Below, piece by piece: positions 7,930 through 16,513 of a stretch of DNA of 64,000 bases. The position numbers were made by a program, and so were the translations under genes. The notes under the pieces are model-generated. The model had not been told where the DNA came from, did not search any database, and was given only the letters and a program-made list of their open reading frames with translations. Numbering within the stretch: the first letter of the stretch is position 1; each line of letters opens with the position of its first letter. The stretch spans positions 20,103-84,102 of the forward strand of contig NZ_CP102412.1 of NCBI RefSeq assembly GCF_024628725.1, in the 5' to 3' direction. The DNA comes from Ruegeria sp. YS9. GTDB lineage: Bacteria; Pseudomonadota; Alphaproteobacteria; Rhodobacterales; Rhodobacteraceae.

Positions 7930-9366
7930 ATGATCGCTGTGTCATCAGCCAAAACGAGAGAACAGGTGACAAAACCGCTTGTCCTGATGCTGCTCGTCAT
8001 ATCTTTTGCGATGCCATTTTATTTCTTCCTCGGCGGGCTGAAACTCAATGGCTATCGTGTGATCCTCCTCCTTTATATGTTCCCCGCAGTTTTTGGGTGG
8101 CTGAGCGGTAAAGCAGGTAAAATCAGGGCGGTCGATTTCTTAGTAATCGGCTTTGCGTTCTGGGCCAGCCTGACTTTGGCCGTCAATCACGGCATTCAGG
8201 AATTGTGGCAGTTCATCGGAATGTTCATAATAGAAACGCTAACCCCCTATTTCATCGCCCGAACCTATATTCGAAATCTGGATGCGTTCCGGTTCTTTGT
8301 GAAATGCCTCTTCATTCTGATCATGGTTCTCTTACCGTTTGCGGCTTATGAAGCTGTCACGGGCAAGATGCCGCTCCTGAATCTGTTTGGGAAGGTGATG
8401 AGTGTTTATCAAAAGTGGTATTTTCCACCGAGACTGGGATTGCTGCGCGCTCAGACAACGATGCCGCATCCGATTTTGTTTGGAGTGTTCTGTGCACCGG
8501 CTTTTGCACTTACCTGGTATGTGTTGGGATGGAATAAATCCTTTAACAAAAAGGTTGGTCTCGTTTCCATCGTTGGGGGCACCGTGTTCTTTTCCCTGTC
8601 GTCGGGTGCTTTCATGAATGTCATACTTCAGATGATGCTGATGGCGTGGAACAGGATATTTTGGTTCCTGAAGAATAGGTGGAAAATTCTTCTCTATATT
8701 TTCTCCTTTTTGTACTTCGTCGGCGAAGTCAGTTCCAATCGGACTATGTTTCAGATCTTCGCAACGCACTTCACTTTGACACCGGGCACCGCATTTACGC
8801 GGATCAATATTTTCACCTTCGCCTCTGACGATGTTCTGCAGAACCCGTTGTTTGGAATCGGGTTGAATGACTATACGCGACCCCACTGGATGGCCATGTT
8901 GACCACGGTGGACAATTTCTGGCTGGTGATAGCATTGCGGCATGGATTCCCGGGGCTGTTTCTGCTGTTGGGTGCGGTGTTGGTTGTCTTTTTCCAAGCC
9001 GGCAACAGGAATTTGACCGGCGCCGTCGCAGACGCCCGTCTTGGGTATTTGATTGCGTTGCTGGGCCTATGTGTTTCCGCGATCACGGTGCATTTGTGGG
9101 ACTCTACCTTCTGTTTCTTCATGTTTCTTTTGGGGGCGGGGGTTTGGCTTTTTGATGCTGATGATCAGGAAAGCCAGGGCGGCGACAGTGTACAGACACC
9201 GACTGAAGGCAGGAAATTGCGTTATACGCGGTTTCCACAGATTGTTCCGGGTGAGTTAACAGCAAGGCGGGCTGTCAGAACCGGTTCAGCCGGTCGTCAT
9301 CCAGCGCCGCCGAGACATTCCCAAAGTCCGCCGCAAACGGCGCAGGGGCGGCATTTGACCGGATAA
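7930..9366 (+). CDS. O-antigen polymerase/ligase-like membrane protein (Wzy type)
   Basis: A polytopic membrane protein with about eleven hydrophobic segments and a large periplasmic loop in the second half. The pattern FFSLSSGAFMN followed by NPLFGIGLNDY is typical of the O-antigen ligase/Wzy family, which polymerises lipid-linked repeat units on the periplasmic side. A good RBS (GGCAGGAA) precedes the ATG. The last ~60 residues are hydrophilic, Arg/Pro/Gln-rich and unlike the family, and the final 80 bp overlap the 3' end of the convergent deacetylase gene. The native stop may have been lost. It is the only clear polymerase in the left half of the window. Confidence 0.88.
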   Translation: MIAVSSAKTREQVTKPLVLMLLVISFAMPFYFFLGGLKLNGYRVILLLYMFPAVFGWLSGKAGKIRAVDFLVIGFAFWASLTLAVNHGIQELWQFIGMFIIETLTPYFIARTYIRNLDAFRFFVKCLFILIMVLLPFAAYEAVTGKMPLLNLFGKVMSVYQKWYFPPRLGLLRAQTTMPHPILFGVFCAPAFALTWYVLGWNKSFNKKVGLVSIVGGTVFFSLSSGAFMNVILQMMLMAWNRIFWFLKNRWKILLYIFSFLYFVGEVSSNRTMFQIFATHFTLTPGTAFTRINIFTFASDDVLQNPLFGIGLNDYTRPHWMAMLTTVDNFWLVIALRHGFPGLFLLLGAVLVVFFQAGNRNLTGAVADARLGYLIALLGLCVSAITVHLWDSTFCFFMFLLGAGVWLFDADDQESQGGDSVQTPTEGRKLRYTRFPQIVPGELTARRAVRTGSAGRHPAPPRHSQSPPQTAQGRHLTG

Positions 9367-9966
9367 AGTGGCATCCATCTCGTGCGTGGACATGTCACCA
9401 CGCAACGAGGTCCGCGGCCGCAGAAAACTGTTTGCGCGCCAATTGCCGCCATCGCTTGACCAGGCAACGGTGTACCCCGCAGCGCGCAAGGCCCGCAGGA
9501 CCCTTGCGTCATAACGCCCGAAGGGGATGCCGGCCTCTGTCACCGGATGTCCGCAGATTTTTTCAAGCTGCGCACGTGATGCGCACAGCTCTTCGGTCAG
9601 TGCAGCATCATCCAGGGTGGGCCACGCCGTGTGAGCAATGCCATGACTTCCAATTGTCATGCCCGCGTCGCGCAGGGTGTGAAGATGTTCGACATCCAGC
9701 GAGCCCACCTGCCCGATCCGATCGGTGAGAACGAAAAAGCGCCCCCGGAGGTTACGGGCCGCAAGGGCGGGCAGGGCAATACTGTAATCTGAAAGATTGC
9801 CATCATCGAAAGTGATCGTGAAATGGCCCGGATCGGGGGCTTGGGCGATCTGATCCAGCGCATATTCGAATTGACTGACTGACAGCCAGTAAGGGGCCTC
9901 GTCCGGTTCCAGGGCACGTTCCGGTGTGCCGATGCCGTGAAAAATGATACTCGTTCCAGTGGTCAT
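9286..9966 (-). CDS. Polysaccharide deacetylase (NodB-like)
   Basis: 226 residues with a NodB domain: the metal/catalytic motif TFDDGN (residues 52-57) and the metal-binding SHGIAH (107-112). Family enzymes remove N- or O-acetyl groups from glycans. No signal peptide is visible, so action at the cytoplasmic side or on a precursor is possible. Its ATG overlaps the stop of the FemAB-like gene (ATGA), making it the last gene of a four-gene coupled operon. Deacetylases of this kind regularly accompany FemAB-like proteins in exosortase-linked EPS clusters. The 3' end overlaps the convergent polymerase gene by 80 bp. Confidence 0.9.
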   Translation of the reverse strand: MTTGTSIIFHGIGTPERALEPDEAPYWLSVSQFEYALDQIAQAPDPGHFTITFDDGNLSDYSIALPALAARNLRGRFFVLTDRIGQVGSLDVEHLHTLRDAGMTIGSHGIAHTAWPTLDDAALTEELCASRAQLEKICGHPVTEAGIPFGRYDARVLRALRAAGYTVAWSSDGGNWRANSFLRPRTSLRGDMSTHEMDATLSGQMPPLRRLRRTLGMSRRRWMTTG

Positions 9967-11006
9967 TGGCGTGCTTTTTTCAAGCGGGAATGAAGCGTTT
10001 CGGCGGTGCCTATCAAAGCCGAACCCAATCCGGCGGGTCGGTATTCATAAGGTCCGGCCGCCAACAAGTCCGTTCCACCGGTCCGTTGTTTGAATTCTGT
10101 GACGGTCGGATTGATGTCAGGGTCGATACCGTCCAGATCGTACCATTTTATGCCCTGTGTCCGATGCCTCAGGATGGATTCCCACATCAGATAATGGCCG
10201 GCATTGCAGCGGCGCCCCACATCCGTTGTCGCGCCAAACAGATAGACCGCGAAATTTCCTGTCCGGCCGATTGTCATGCCGGCTATGTCGACACCATCTT
10301 TTTGGGCAAACAGAACCTCGTGGGAAAAATCAGCACCCTGAAGCGGGTAGTAGAATTCGGGGGGAATATCAGGTTGCTCGAACCCTTTGGCGGCCTGCAC
10401 CTGTTGATAGAGTTTATGAAATCTGCCCGAGGCTTCGGAGATCGGGGCGCTTTCCAGCGACAGATCGCTTTTCAACGCTTTGCGCAGATGGTTGCGCCAT
10501 TTGCCATGTTGCGCCTTAAGCAATATTTCTTCGTCCTGATCGCAATCGATGATGACGGTCCGATAAGGCCGGGAACGATCGGTGGGATGAAACCCCGCCG
10601 AGGCCGCAGACCGATCTATTACCGGAACGTCATGAAATGGCAGGGCGGGAAGCCGCAACCGAAGGATATGGCCGGTTTTCCGGGCATAGGCGCGCAGTGC
10701 CGCAAATGTTGCATCCAGCCGGTCCTGGTCGATTTCGGGCTGTTCGCGGTGATGCATCATAGGGCCTGCTGCGATCCAGGCGATACCACGCCCCAGGCCG
10801 GGCACGCGCTTTACGCGCAGGCAAGCCGCAGCGGTCAAGTGACCGGCCTGATCTGACAGGGTGATAAAATCAGTCGTGGCACCGATCCGTTGTGCCGCGG
10901 CCTGCGCATACGTCAGGGTCTGTTCGTATGTCAGATCGTGAAAACTGGCGCTGATCCGGGGCCATTCTTCTGCGGTGACTTTCTGAAACGAGAGGGTCGT
11001 GTTCAT
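9963..11006 (-). CDS. FemAB-like peptidyltransferase/GNAT-fold protein
   Basis: 347 residues with a GNAT-type fold of the FemAB kind: a middle segment HGKWRNHLRKALKSDL, then a second half with VDIAGMTIGRTGNFAVYLFG and WYDLDGIDPDINPTVTEFK, where the Asp-rich turn and the F-K after it recall lipid II aminoacyltransferases. Family members join amino acids to amino groups; in exosortase/PEP-CTERM loci FemAB-like proteins are regular neighbours but their substrate is not known. The ATG at 11006 was chosen because it overlaps the upstream stop (ATGA); a longer frame upstream lacks family character. Confidence 0.85.
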   Translation of the reverse strand: MNTTLSFQKVTAEEWPRISASFHDLTYEQTLTYAQAAAQRIGATTDFITLSDQAGHLTAAACLRVKRVPGLGRGIAWIAAGPMMHHREQPEIDQDRLDATFAALRAYARKTGHILRLRLPALPFHDVPVIDRSAASAGFHPTDRSRPYRTVIIDCDQDEEILLKAQHGKWRNHLRKALKSDLSLESAPISEASGRFHKLYQQVQAAKGFEQPDIPPEFYYPLQGADFSHEVLFAQKDGVDIAGMTIGRTGNFAVYLFGATTDVGRRCNAGHYLMWESILRHRTQGIKWYDLDGIDPDINPTVTEFKQRTGGTDLLAAGPYEYRPAGLGSALIGTAETLHSRLKKARQ

Positions 11007-12223
11007 AATTGCATCCGTATCCAGCTGCTCCAGAGGCTGTTCGGCCGGATTCCCAACCGCGGGCGGACTTTCAGGAACCAGACACGGTAGTAAAAGAAAT
11101 GCAAGGCATCCGCCCACAAAAGCAGTGCGCGGGCACGTAGCCGTGCGGAAGCCCGATCAGGTGCCAGAACGATATTGTAAAGTGGCACCAGATCTCCTCC
11201 GTAGCTCAGCTTGTATTCATACTCGCCGGCGCCGGCTTCAATCAGGTGCGCATCCTGATCGATCAGCTCTTCAACACGCGCGACCAGACCGACGCGGCCC
11301 AGGCCAGCCTTTGCAAATTCGGCATCGACTTCCCGTGCATTCAGCCACCAAAGCACCTTGCCGTTCAGGGTGTAACGTAACTGGCTGGACAGCAGCGTTT
11401 CATCCCGCCACTGTTCATCGATTGCCGCATGGCCTTTCGGGCTCAGGCGTTGCATCAGGCTGCGATAGAACGCTGCCGCAACCGGCCAGTCGGAAAAATG
11501 CCCCCCTTTCCCGGCGGCCTCCCATTGTCGTGTATGCAATGCGATGAACCGATCCATCATTGCATCGACGGTTTCCGGCGTGGAACTGACAGTGCGCAAG
11601 ACCTCACCTGCCGGTGTCAGGCGCTTGATGTCCCGCCGGACTTCGCGGCGGCGGCTTTTCGAAAGCGAGGCCATAAACGCATCAAAGGTATCAGGCAGAG
11701 TCATCAGTGTATGCCCGCGGGTGCTGATGTCGCGTAAAACGGATAGGCCACGCCCATTCAGGGCACGCAGGTTTTCCAGTTGTCCTGCGCGTTCTGACAA
11801 TGGCGACAGGCTTACGACGCTACATTTCAAATGATCGGTCAGGTGTTCAATGACAGCCCCGAGAACTGTGTTTTCGTAACCGGCGGCAATGGGCAGTTCC
11901 ATGACCGCGAAATTAGGATCCACGCCCGCCAGCCGGGCGACGCGCACCGGAATGGGGCCGGCCCAAAGGGTTTCAACGCAAAAGGGCAGAACGCCAACAA
12001 GCTCTGAACCGTTCCGCAGAATATAGCTGACGGGATGCCGGCTGGCGGCAAACGTTTTGCCGTAATGGTCCCACCAGGCAGATTGCCAGTCGGACAGGAA
12101 ATATATCTCGGCACCGGACGCTGAGACAAAACTGTCCCAGCTGGCTTGTATGCTCAGCTTGTGTGCAGGTTTTTCGACACACTCAAGCTCGATATCTGCA
12201 CTGTTGGAAATGGCGTCCCTCAT
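11003..12223 (-). CDS. CelD/BcsL-like GNAT-family acetyltransferase
   Basis: 406 residues with the bipartite GNAT fold seen in cellulose-biosynthesis CelD-type proteins: an N-terminal half with YFLSDWQSAWWDHYGKT, a basic motif SKSRRREVRRDIKRL, and a C-terminal half with GKVLWWLNAREVDAEFAKAGLG. These proteins are common in EPS operons and are thought to acylate glycan or lipid-linked intermediates, but the reaction is unproven. Start and stop both overlap the neighbours by ATGA, so it is translated together with the GT2 before it and the FemAB-like protein after it. The C-terminal 60 residues are basic and aromatic and could touch the membrane. Confidence 0.85.
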   Translation of the reverse strand: MRDAISNSADIELECVEKPAHKLSIQASWDSFVSASGAEIYFLSDWQSAWWDHYGKTFAASRHPVSYILRNGSELVGVLPFCVETLWAGPIPVRVARLAGVDPNFAVMELPIAAGYENTVLGAVIEHLTDHLKCSVVSLSPLSERAGQLENLRALNGRGLSVLRDISTRGHTLMTLPDTFDAFMASLSKSRRREVRRDIKRLTPAGEVLRTVSSTPETVDAMMDRFIALHTRQWEAAGKGGHFSDWPVAAAFYRSLMQRLSPKGHAAIDEQWRDETLLSSQLRYTLNGKVLWWLNAREVDAEFAKAGLGRVGLVARVEELIDQDAHLIEAGAGEYEYKLSYGGDLVPLYNIVLAPDRASARLRARALLLWADALHFFYYRVWFLKVRPRLGIRPNSLWSSWIRMQL

Positions 12224-13173
12224 GCCATCGGTTCCTGACCGAAAAGATGATACCGGATTGCCGCTCCGGACAGGCGCAGCCTTGCCTTGCGATCAGGTGT
12301 GGCGCGCAGAAGCCCGATCAGTCCAAAGGCAATTCCGCGCAACATTGCACTGCTCAGGAAGATCGCGCGCGTTATCAGCTCACCACTGCGGCCATAGTGC
12401 TTTCTGGCGTAGATCGTCTTGCTTTTCTGTTTTTGCACATACATGCGCGATTTGATCTGAGCGGTGCTTTTCGAGCCGCCTTCAAGATGCAGAATCCGTG
12501 CCTCGGGTGCGAAGACGCAGCGTTTGCCAACATTGCGGATACGTCGGCACCAGTCAGCTTCTTCCGAATAGATAAAGAACGCGTCATCCAGCGAACCGAC
12601 TTCTTCGAAGACCGGGCGTGGTACCAGCATGAACATGCCCGACACCACATCCACGTCGCGCTGCGTTGTCCGGTCCCAGCCCCCATATTCGGGCCAGGTA
12701 AACAGCCGTTTCAGCCCGAATTCGATCACTGCCAGGCTGAGCGGTCCGGGATCGGCAAAACAGGTCAGCTGGATGGTTTCAGGGTCTTCGAAGACCTGGC
12801 AGCCGACGCATCCGACATCCGGATGCGCGTCGAGCCAGGCGCTCATGACATCGATCGCATGATCCAGGATGATCGTATCGGGATTAAGCAGCAGCAGCTT
12901 GGCGCCCGTAGCAATCTCGAGCCCTTGATTGTTGGCAGCGGCAAAGCCCAGATTTTCGGTATTCGCGATCAACCGGACCTGAGGAAATTCATCGGCGACC
13001 ATTTCAGGTGAGCCATCGCTGGAGGCGTTGTCGACAACGATGATTTCGTGCGGCAGCCGGGTCTCATGCGCAATGGATGCCAGGCATTCCCGAAGGATAT
13101 CCCGGGTGTTCCAGTTCACGATAATGATAGATACAGCGTATTCGCTACTCGTACCGGGCGGCAATGAAACCAT
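12220..13173 (-). CDS. Glycosyltransferase family 2 (rhamnosyltransferase-like)
   Basis: 317 residues: SIIIVNWNTRDILRECL at the start of the GT-A domain, VDNASSDGS, then NTENLGFAAANNQGL and LLLNPDTI, the DxD-equivalent region of rhamnosyltransferase-like GT2 enzymes (WbbL type). The acceptor part has FFIYSEEADWCRRI, which holds the catalytic ED pair. It likely adds one sugar to the lipid-linked repeat on the cytoplasmic side. It is the first gene of the ATGA-coupled operon 13173 to 9286. A divergent DegT-type gene starts about 230 bp away, so the gap between holds both promoters. Confidence 0.92.
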   Translation of the reverse strand: MVSLPPGTSSEYAVSIIIVNWNTRDILRECLASIAHETRLPHEIIVVDNASSDGSPEMVADEFPQVRLIANTENLGFAAANNQGLEIATGAKLLLLNPDTIILDHAIDVMSAWLDAHPDVGCVGCQVFEDPETIQLTCFADPGPLSLAVIEFGLKRLFTWPEYGGWDRTTQRDVDVVSGMFMLVPRPVFEEVGSLDDAFFIYSEEADWCRRIRNVGKRCVFAPEARILHLEGGSKSTAQIKSRMYVQKQKSKTIYARKHYGRSGELITRAIFLSSAMLRGIAFGLIGLLRATPDRKARLRLSGAAIRYHLFGQEPMA

Positions 13174-13404
13174 GATGCTTCGCTCTCGTTAACCACTTAC
13201 ATTTCAAATTTTTAACCACTGCCACATTTTGTGAACACTTAAAACGTGACCGTACCGGGACCGTTGTTGTCGAAAAGTAGCTATAAAAGTCAAATCATTT
13301 AGATCAGTATATTGAGGTAATATTTTGACGGTGCGAAACCTTGAAAGACAAGACTGTATTAAGATCGGGTGCGGGTGAATTTTGGCCTCTGGGTTTGGCA
13401 TCGA

Positions 13405-14559
13405 ATGACTGACCGTGGGAACGCACTTTATTGCGGCGATCCTGTCATGCGGTTGTCCGATCTGTTTCGCCGGGATTCTGCTGGCGGGTACACAGCCCTG
13501 TTCCAGGACCGGTCGGTGTTTTGGAGCTATAATACCCGCGTGGCAATCCGGGCGTCCTGTGACCTTTTAGGGTTGCAGCCCGGGGATGAAGTTCTGGCCC
13601 CCGCCTATAATTGCGGTTCCGAGGTCGACCCGCTGATTGATGCGGGCCTTTCGGTTCGGTTGTATCCGGTTTCCGAAAACCTGCGTGCCGATCCCGCACG
13701 GATTGCGCCACTTATTACCGGGCGGACGAAGGCGATATATGTGATCCACTACTTTGGAATGCTGCAGCCAGATCTGGCGGACCTGCGGGCCTTGTGCGAT
13801 CAGCATGGGCTGCGGATGATCGAAGATTGTGCATTGAGCCTTCTCAGCGGTGCTTCGCCAGCAGAAGGCCGAACCGGGGACGTATCGGTTTTCTGCTTCT
13901 ACAAGTTTGTGCCTGTTCTGGGTGGTGGGGCCATGGTCATCAATGCGCCGGACCTGAGCGCCAGGCACCCGTTTCCGCGGCCTGCTCCGGGCAAGGCCGT
14001 GGCCAAAGCATTTTTGCGCGCTGGTCTGGCAACCGTATTGGGGCCGTCTCGTATGCAGGCCATGCTTCAGAAGGCACGCGGCCAACACGAACCGCCGCCC
14101 CGCAGTGAGGGGGATCAACCGGAAGACATTCCGGGCCACTATTATTTCGACCCGGCGCTGCGCGGCGCACAGATGAGTGTCTTCACATCCCGTCCATTGC
14201 GGGCCTATTCCGTAGCAGAAACTATTGCGATCCGGCGGGCGAACTGGCAGCGGTACCGGGATGTTTTCAACGCGTTGCCCGAGATACGCATGCTTGTTTC
14301 GGAACTTCCGGCCGATGCCTGCCCGCTGAATATGCCGATCATAGTCGCGGGGCGTGACCGGGTCGTACGAGCGCTGCAAAAAAACGGGATTGGTGCCACC
14401 GCCTGGTGGGCGGGCTTCAACCGCAATCTTGACTGGTCGGGGCAGGCCGAGGCGATGGCCCTGAAAGACAATGTCGTATCTTTGCCAGTGCACCAGTACC
14501 TTTCGGCTGCGCATATCGATCACATAATAGCGCAGCTCAGAAATGAACTTGTGGCCTGA
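13405..14559 (+). CDS. DegT/DnrJ/EryC1/StrS-family aminotransferase-like protein
   Basis: 384 residues with the PLP fold of sugar aminotransferases: VLAPAYNCGSEVDPLIDAG, IHYFGMLQPDLADL, the PLP-contacting Asp in MIEDCALSLLSG (D141), and the likely Schiff-base lysine in SVFCFYKFVPVLGGGAM (K167). Family members convert keto-sugars to amino-sugars; this branch is divergent (FYKF instead of the usual H-x-x-K), so another PLP reaction is possible. An amino-sugar product would suit the two deacetylases and GNAT proteins nearby (inference). ATG 13405 was chosen; GTG 13369 and ATG 13447 are alternatives with no better RBS. No obvious partner reductase or epimerase sits beside it. Confidence 0.82.
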   Translation: MTDRGNALYCGDPVMRLSDLFRRDSAGGYTALFQDRSVFWSYNTRVAIRASCDLLGLQPGDEVLAPAYNCGSEVDPLIDAGLSVRLYPVSENLRADPARIAPLITGRTKAIYVIHYFGMLQPDLADLRALCDQHGLRMIEDCALSLLSGASPAEGRTGDVSVFCFYKFVPVLGGGAMVINAPDLSARHPFPRPAPGKAVAKAFLRAGLATVLGPSRMQAMLQKARGQHEPPPRSEGDQPEDIPGHYYFDPALRGAQMSVFTSRPLRAYSVAETIAIRRANWQRYRDVFNALPEIRMLVSELPADACPLNMPIIVAGRDRVVRALQKNGIGATAWWAGFNRNLDWSGQAEAMALKDNVVSLPVHQYLSAAHIDHIIAQLRNELVA

Positions 14560-14605
14560 TCAGGCGGGTGGTTTATGCAGAGTGAGGTCAGCGTAACCGG
14601 GGCCA

Positions 14606-16156
14606 TCACGCCGCCCTGGACAGCTTGCGTTTGAGTTTTGCGGCAAGCTCCAGCGCCAGGCTCTCGAACCCTTTTGGCTTCCCGGCAAGGCGCCAGAGCA
14701 GCAGATGCGTGCCGACATAGACACATACCCCGACCAGAACCTTGACCGAGAACCGGATGCGCAGCAGCGGCAGGTCTTCCGCTGTCTCGTAAGCCCATCC
14801 CACTGCGTCGCCACTGCCATAGGCGCTGCTGACAAATAGAACGGCAAGCAACATGGCAAAGGTCGACGCAAATGTACGCCAGGCCATCAGGATCGGTGCC
14901 AGAAACCCGCCGGTTCCGAAATCCTTGGCCATGATCAGCGCCAGACCGATCGCAAACAGGCTGGCGGCCCCTGACCCCAGGATCGCGCCGGTAAAGCCAT
15001 AGTTCGATCCCAGCACCGTCAGCGCTGTTGTGGCGGTCAACAGGATCGTGTTGCGGAGAAACAGGCGCTTTGTAGAGCCCTCGACATAGCTTGCAGACCG
15101 GACATTGGCCTGCAATGTCTCGATCGCCTTCAATGGGGCAAGCACCCAGATGACCTGTGCGGCGGCCAGCCACTGATAACCGGCCACGACAACGATCAGG
15201 TGATTGGCAACCAGAGCCATGCCGACACTGGCTGGAACGATGATCCCCAAAAGGATGGCGTTGGCCCGTTCGAAGGCTTCCCGGCTGGAGCCTTTGGTCC
15301 GGGAGGCGTTGGCAAGGCTTGGATAAACCACCCGTTCCAACGGGCCGATGATCTGGCTGGTGAACAGGACCACAAGGCGATAGCCGACCCTGAAAATCCC
15401 TGCATCGGCCAGACCCAGCATGCTTCCGATGACAATCTGGGGCATGTTGTTGATCAGAAACTGGGTGATCTGGGCCCCCAGTGACCATGATGACACATCA
15501 ATGCAGTCATGCCAGCATCTGAGCGTCAACCTGGGTCGCATCGGGGCGACGGAAAAGCTCCAGATGACCCGGATGACCTGAGTGATGACGCTGGCGACCA
15601 CGATGGCCCAATAGTCACGCCAGATCCATGTGAGGCTGATGGCCATCAATGTATATGCAATTCGGCTGGTCGTTTCTTCGCCTGCGATGAAACCGAACCG
15701 GAGATCTCTTTCCAAAAGTGGGAAGCGTGTGCTTTTGATGGAAGTTGCGATGGCAATGAAGCAAAGCGGGGGGATCAGCGATGTCAGTTCCGCAAGCCCG
15801 AAGAATGTCATCAGAGGGGCGCTGGCCCAGATCAGGAGTGCCGAAAAGATGCCCAAAAGCACCTGCATCGTGAACACGGTGTTCAGGTGATCGTCGGTGA
15901 TTTCGGGCTGGCGGATCAGAATCATGGAAACGGCCCGCTGGACGATTTCCAGAAACGCGGCCGCGATTATGAAATAGGCAATGATCCCGAAATCCGTCGG
16001 CGTCAGAAGACGGGCCGTCACAACCAATGTCAAAACGCCCAGAAACTGGCTGAAAACGCCCGATGCAAACAATGTTGCGGCCCCCCTGGTAAGGGTCGCG
16101 CTGTGATCGGGTGTGCCCGGGGCGATCGTCACGCCTGGTTCAACTGGAGGCTTCAA
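14606..16156 (-). CDS. Oligosaccharide flippase (Wzx-like, MOP superfamily)
   Basis: 516 residues with about twelve to fourteen membrane segments and the polysaccharide-transporter pattern near the start: GAATLFASGVFSQFLGVLTL, then ARLLTPTDFGIIAYF. Such proteins flip lipid-linked repeat units across the cytoplasmic membrane. The best start is a TTG at 16156, because GGAAAGG lies eight bases upstream; a GTG eight codons later is the alternative. The C-terminal 30 residues are strongly basic. A second flippase of a different branch lies at 55951-57426, which suggests two separate repeat-unit pathways in the region. Confidence 0.92.
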   Translation of the reverse strand: MKPPVEPGVTIAPGTPDHSATLTRGAATLFASGVFSQFLGVLTLVVTARLLTPTDFGIIAYFIIAAAFLEIVQRAVSMILIRQPEITDDHLNTVFTMQVLLGIFSALLIWASAPLMTFFGLAELTSLIPPLCFIAIATSIKSTRFPLLERDLRFGFIAGEETTSRIAYTLMAISLTWIWRDYWAIVVASVITQVIRVIWSFSVAPMRPRLTLRCWHDCIDVSSWSLGAQITQFLINNMPQIVIGSMLGLADAGIFRVGYRLVVLFTSQIIGPLERVVYPSLANASRTKGSSREAFERANAILLGIIVPASVGMALVANHLIVVVAGYQWLAAAQVIWVLAPLKAIETLQANVRSASYVEGSTKRLFLRNTILLTATTALTVLGSNYGFTGAILGSGAASLFAIGLALIMAKDFGTGGFLAPILMAWRTFASTFAMLLAVLFVSSAYGSGDAVGWAYETAEDLPLLRIRFSVKVLVGVCVYVGTHLLLWRLAGKPKGFESLALELAAKLKRKLSRAA

Positions 16157-16513
16157 AAGACTTGCCTTTCCATACTCGGAACAAAAAACTTATCAACGTA
16201 CCAATGTTTCTAATCTGGCTACCCTCAACATCGCTTCAAAAAACCCGCACTTGCTGTTCTAGGAATTTAGTCAGCTGGCTGCTAGTCAAACCTGTAAGTA
16301 TATTTTTGTGTTGAAATCGCATGTTTTTCCAGTTTCAGAGAGGTACACCATGTTTCAATCAGTACCGTCGCGGCGAGTCGGCGCTGAATATTACATAGCA
16401 AAATGAAGTTTCGCCTCAGTGTCTCAGATTGGATTCTGACTGCGCAAGGGTAACAAGTAGAAGAGCCCGGTGTTTTCCGGACCCGGTGCCTGTTTTCAAG
16501 ATGGTATAACAGT
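16157..16513. promoter_or_regulatory. Divergent promoter region between flippase and algD-like gene
   Basis: About 360 bp, AT-rich in the middle. It must hold promoters for the flippase (minus) and the algD-like gene (plus). A short repeat (CCCGGTG twice near 16467 and 16484) lies just before the algD-like start, and the start itself has no clear Shine-Dalgarno sequence. I see no small gene. Confidence 0.4.

Noticed and set aside
14520..15488. 322-residue minus-strand ORF in the flippase region
   Set aside because: Out-of-frame shadow of the flippase; the flippase frame shows membrane segments and family motifs.
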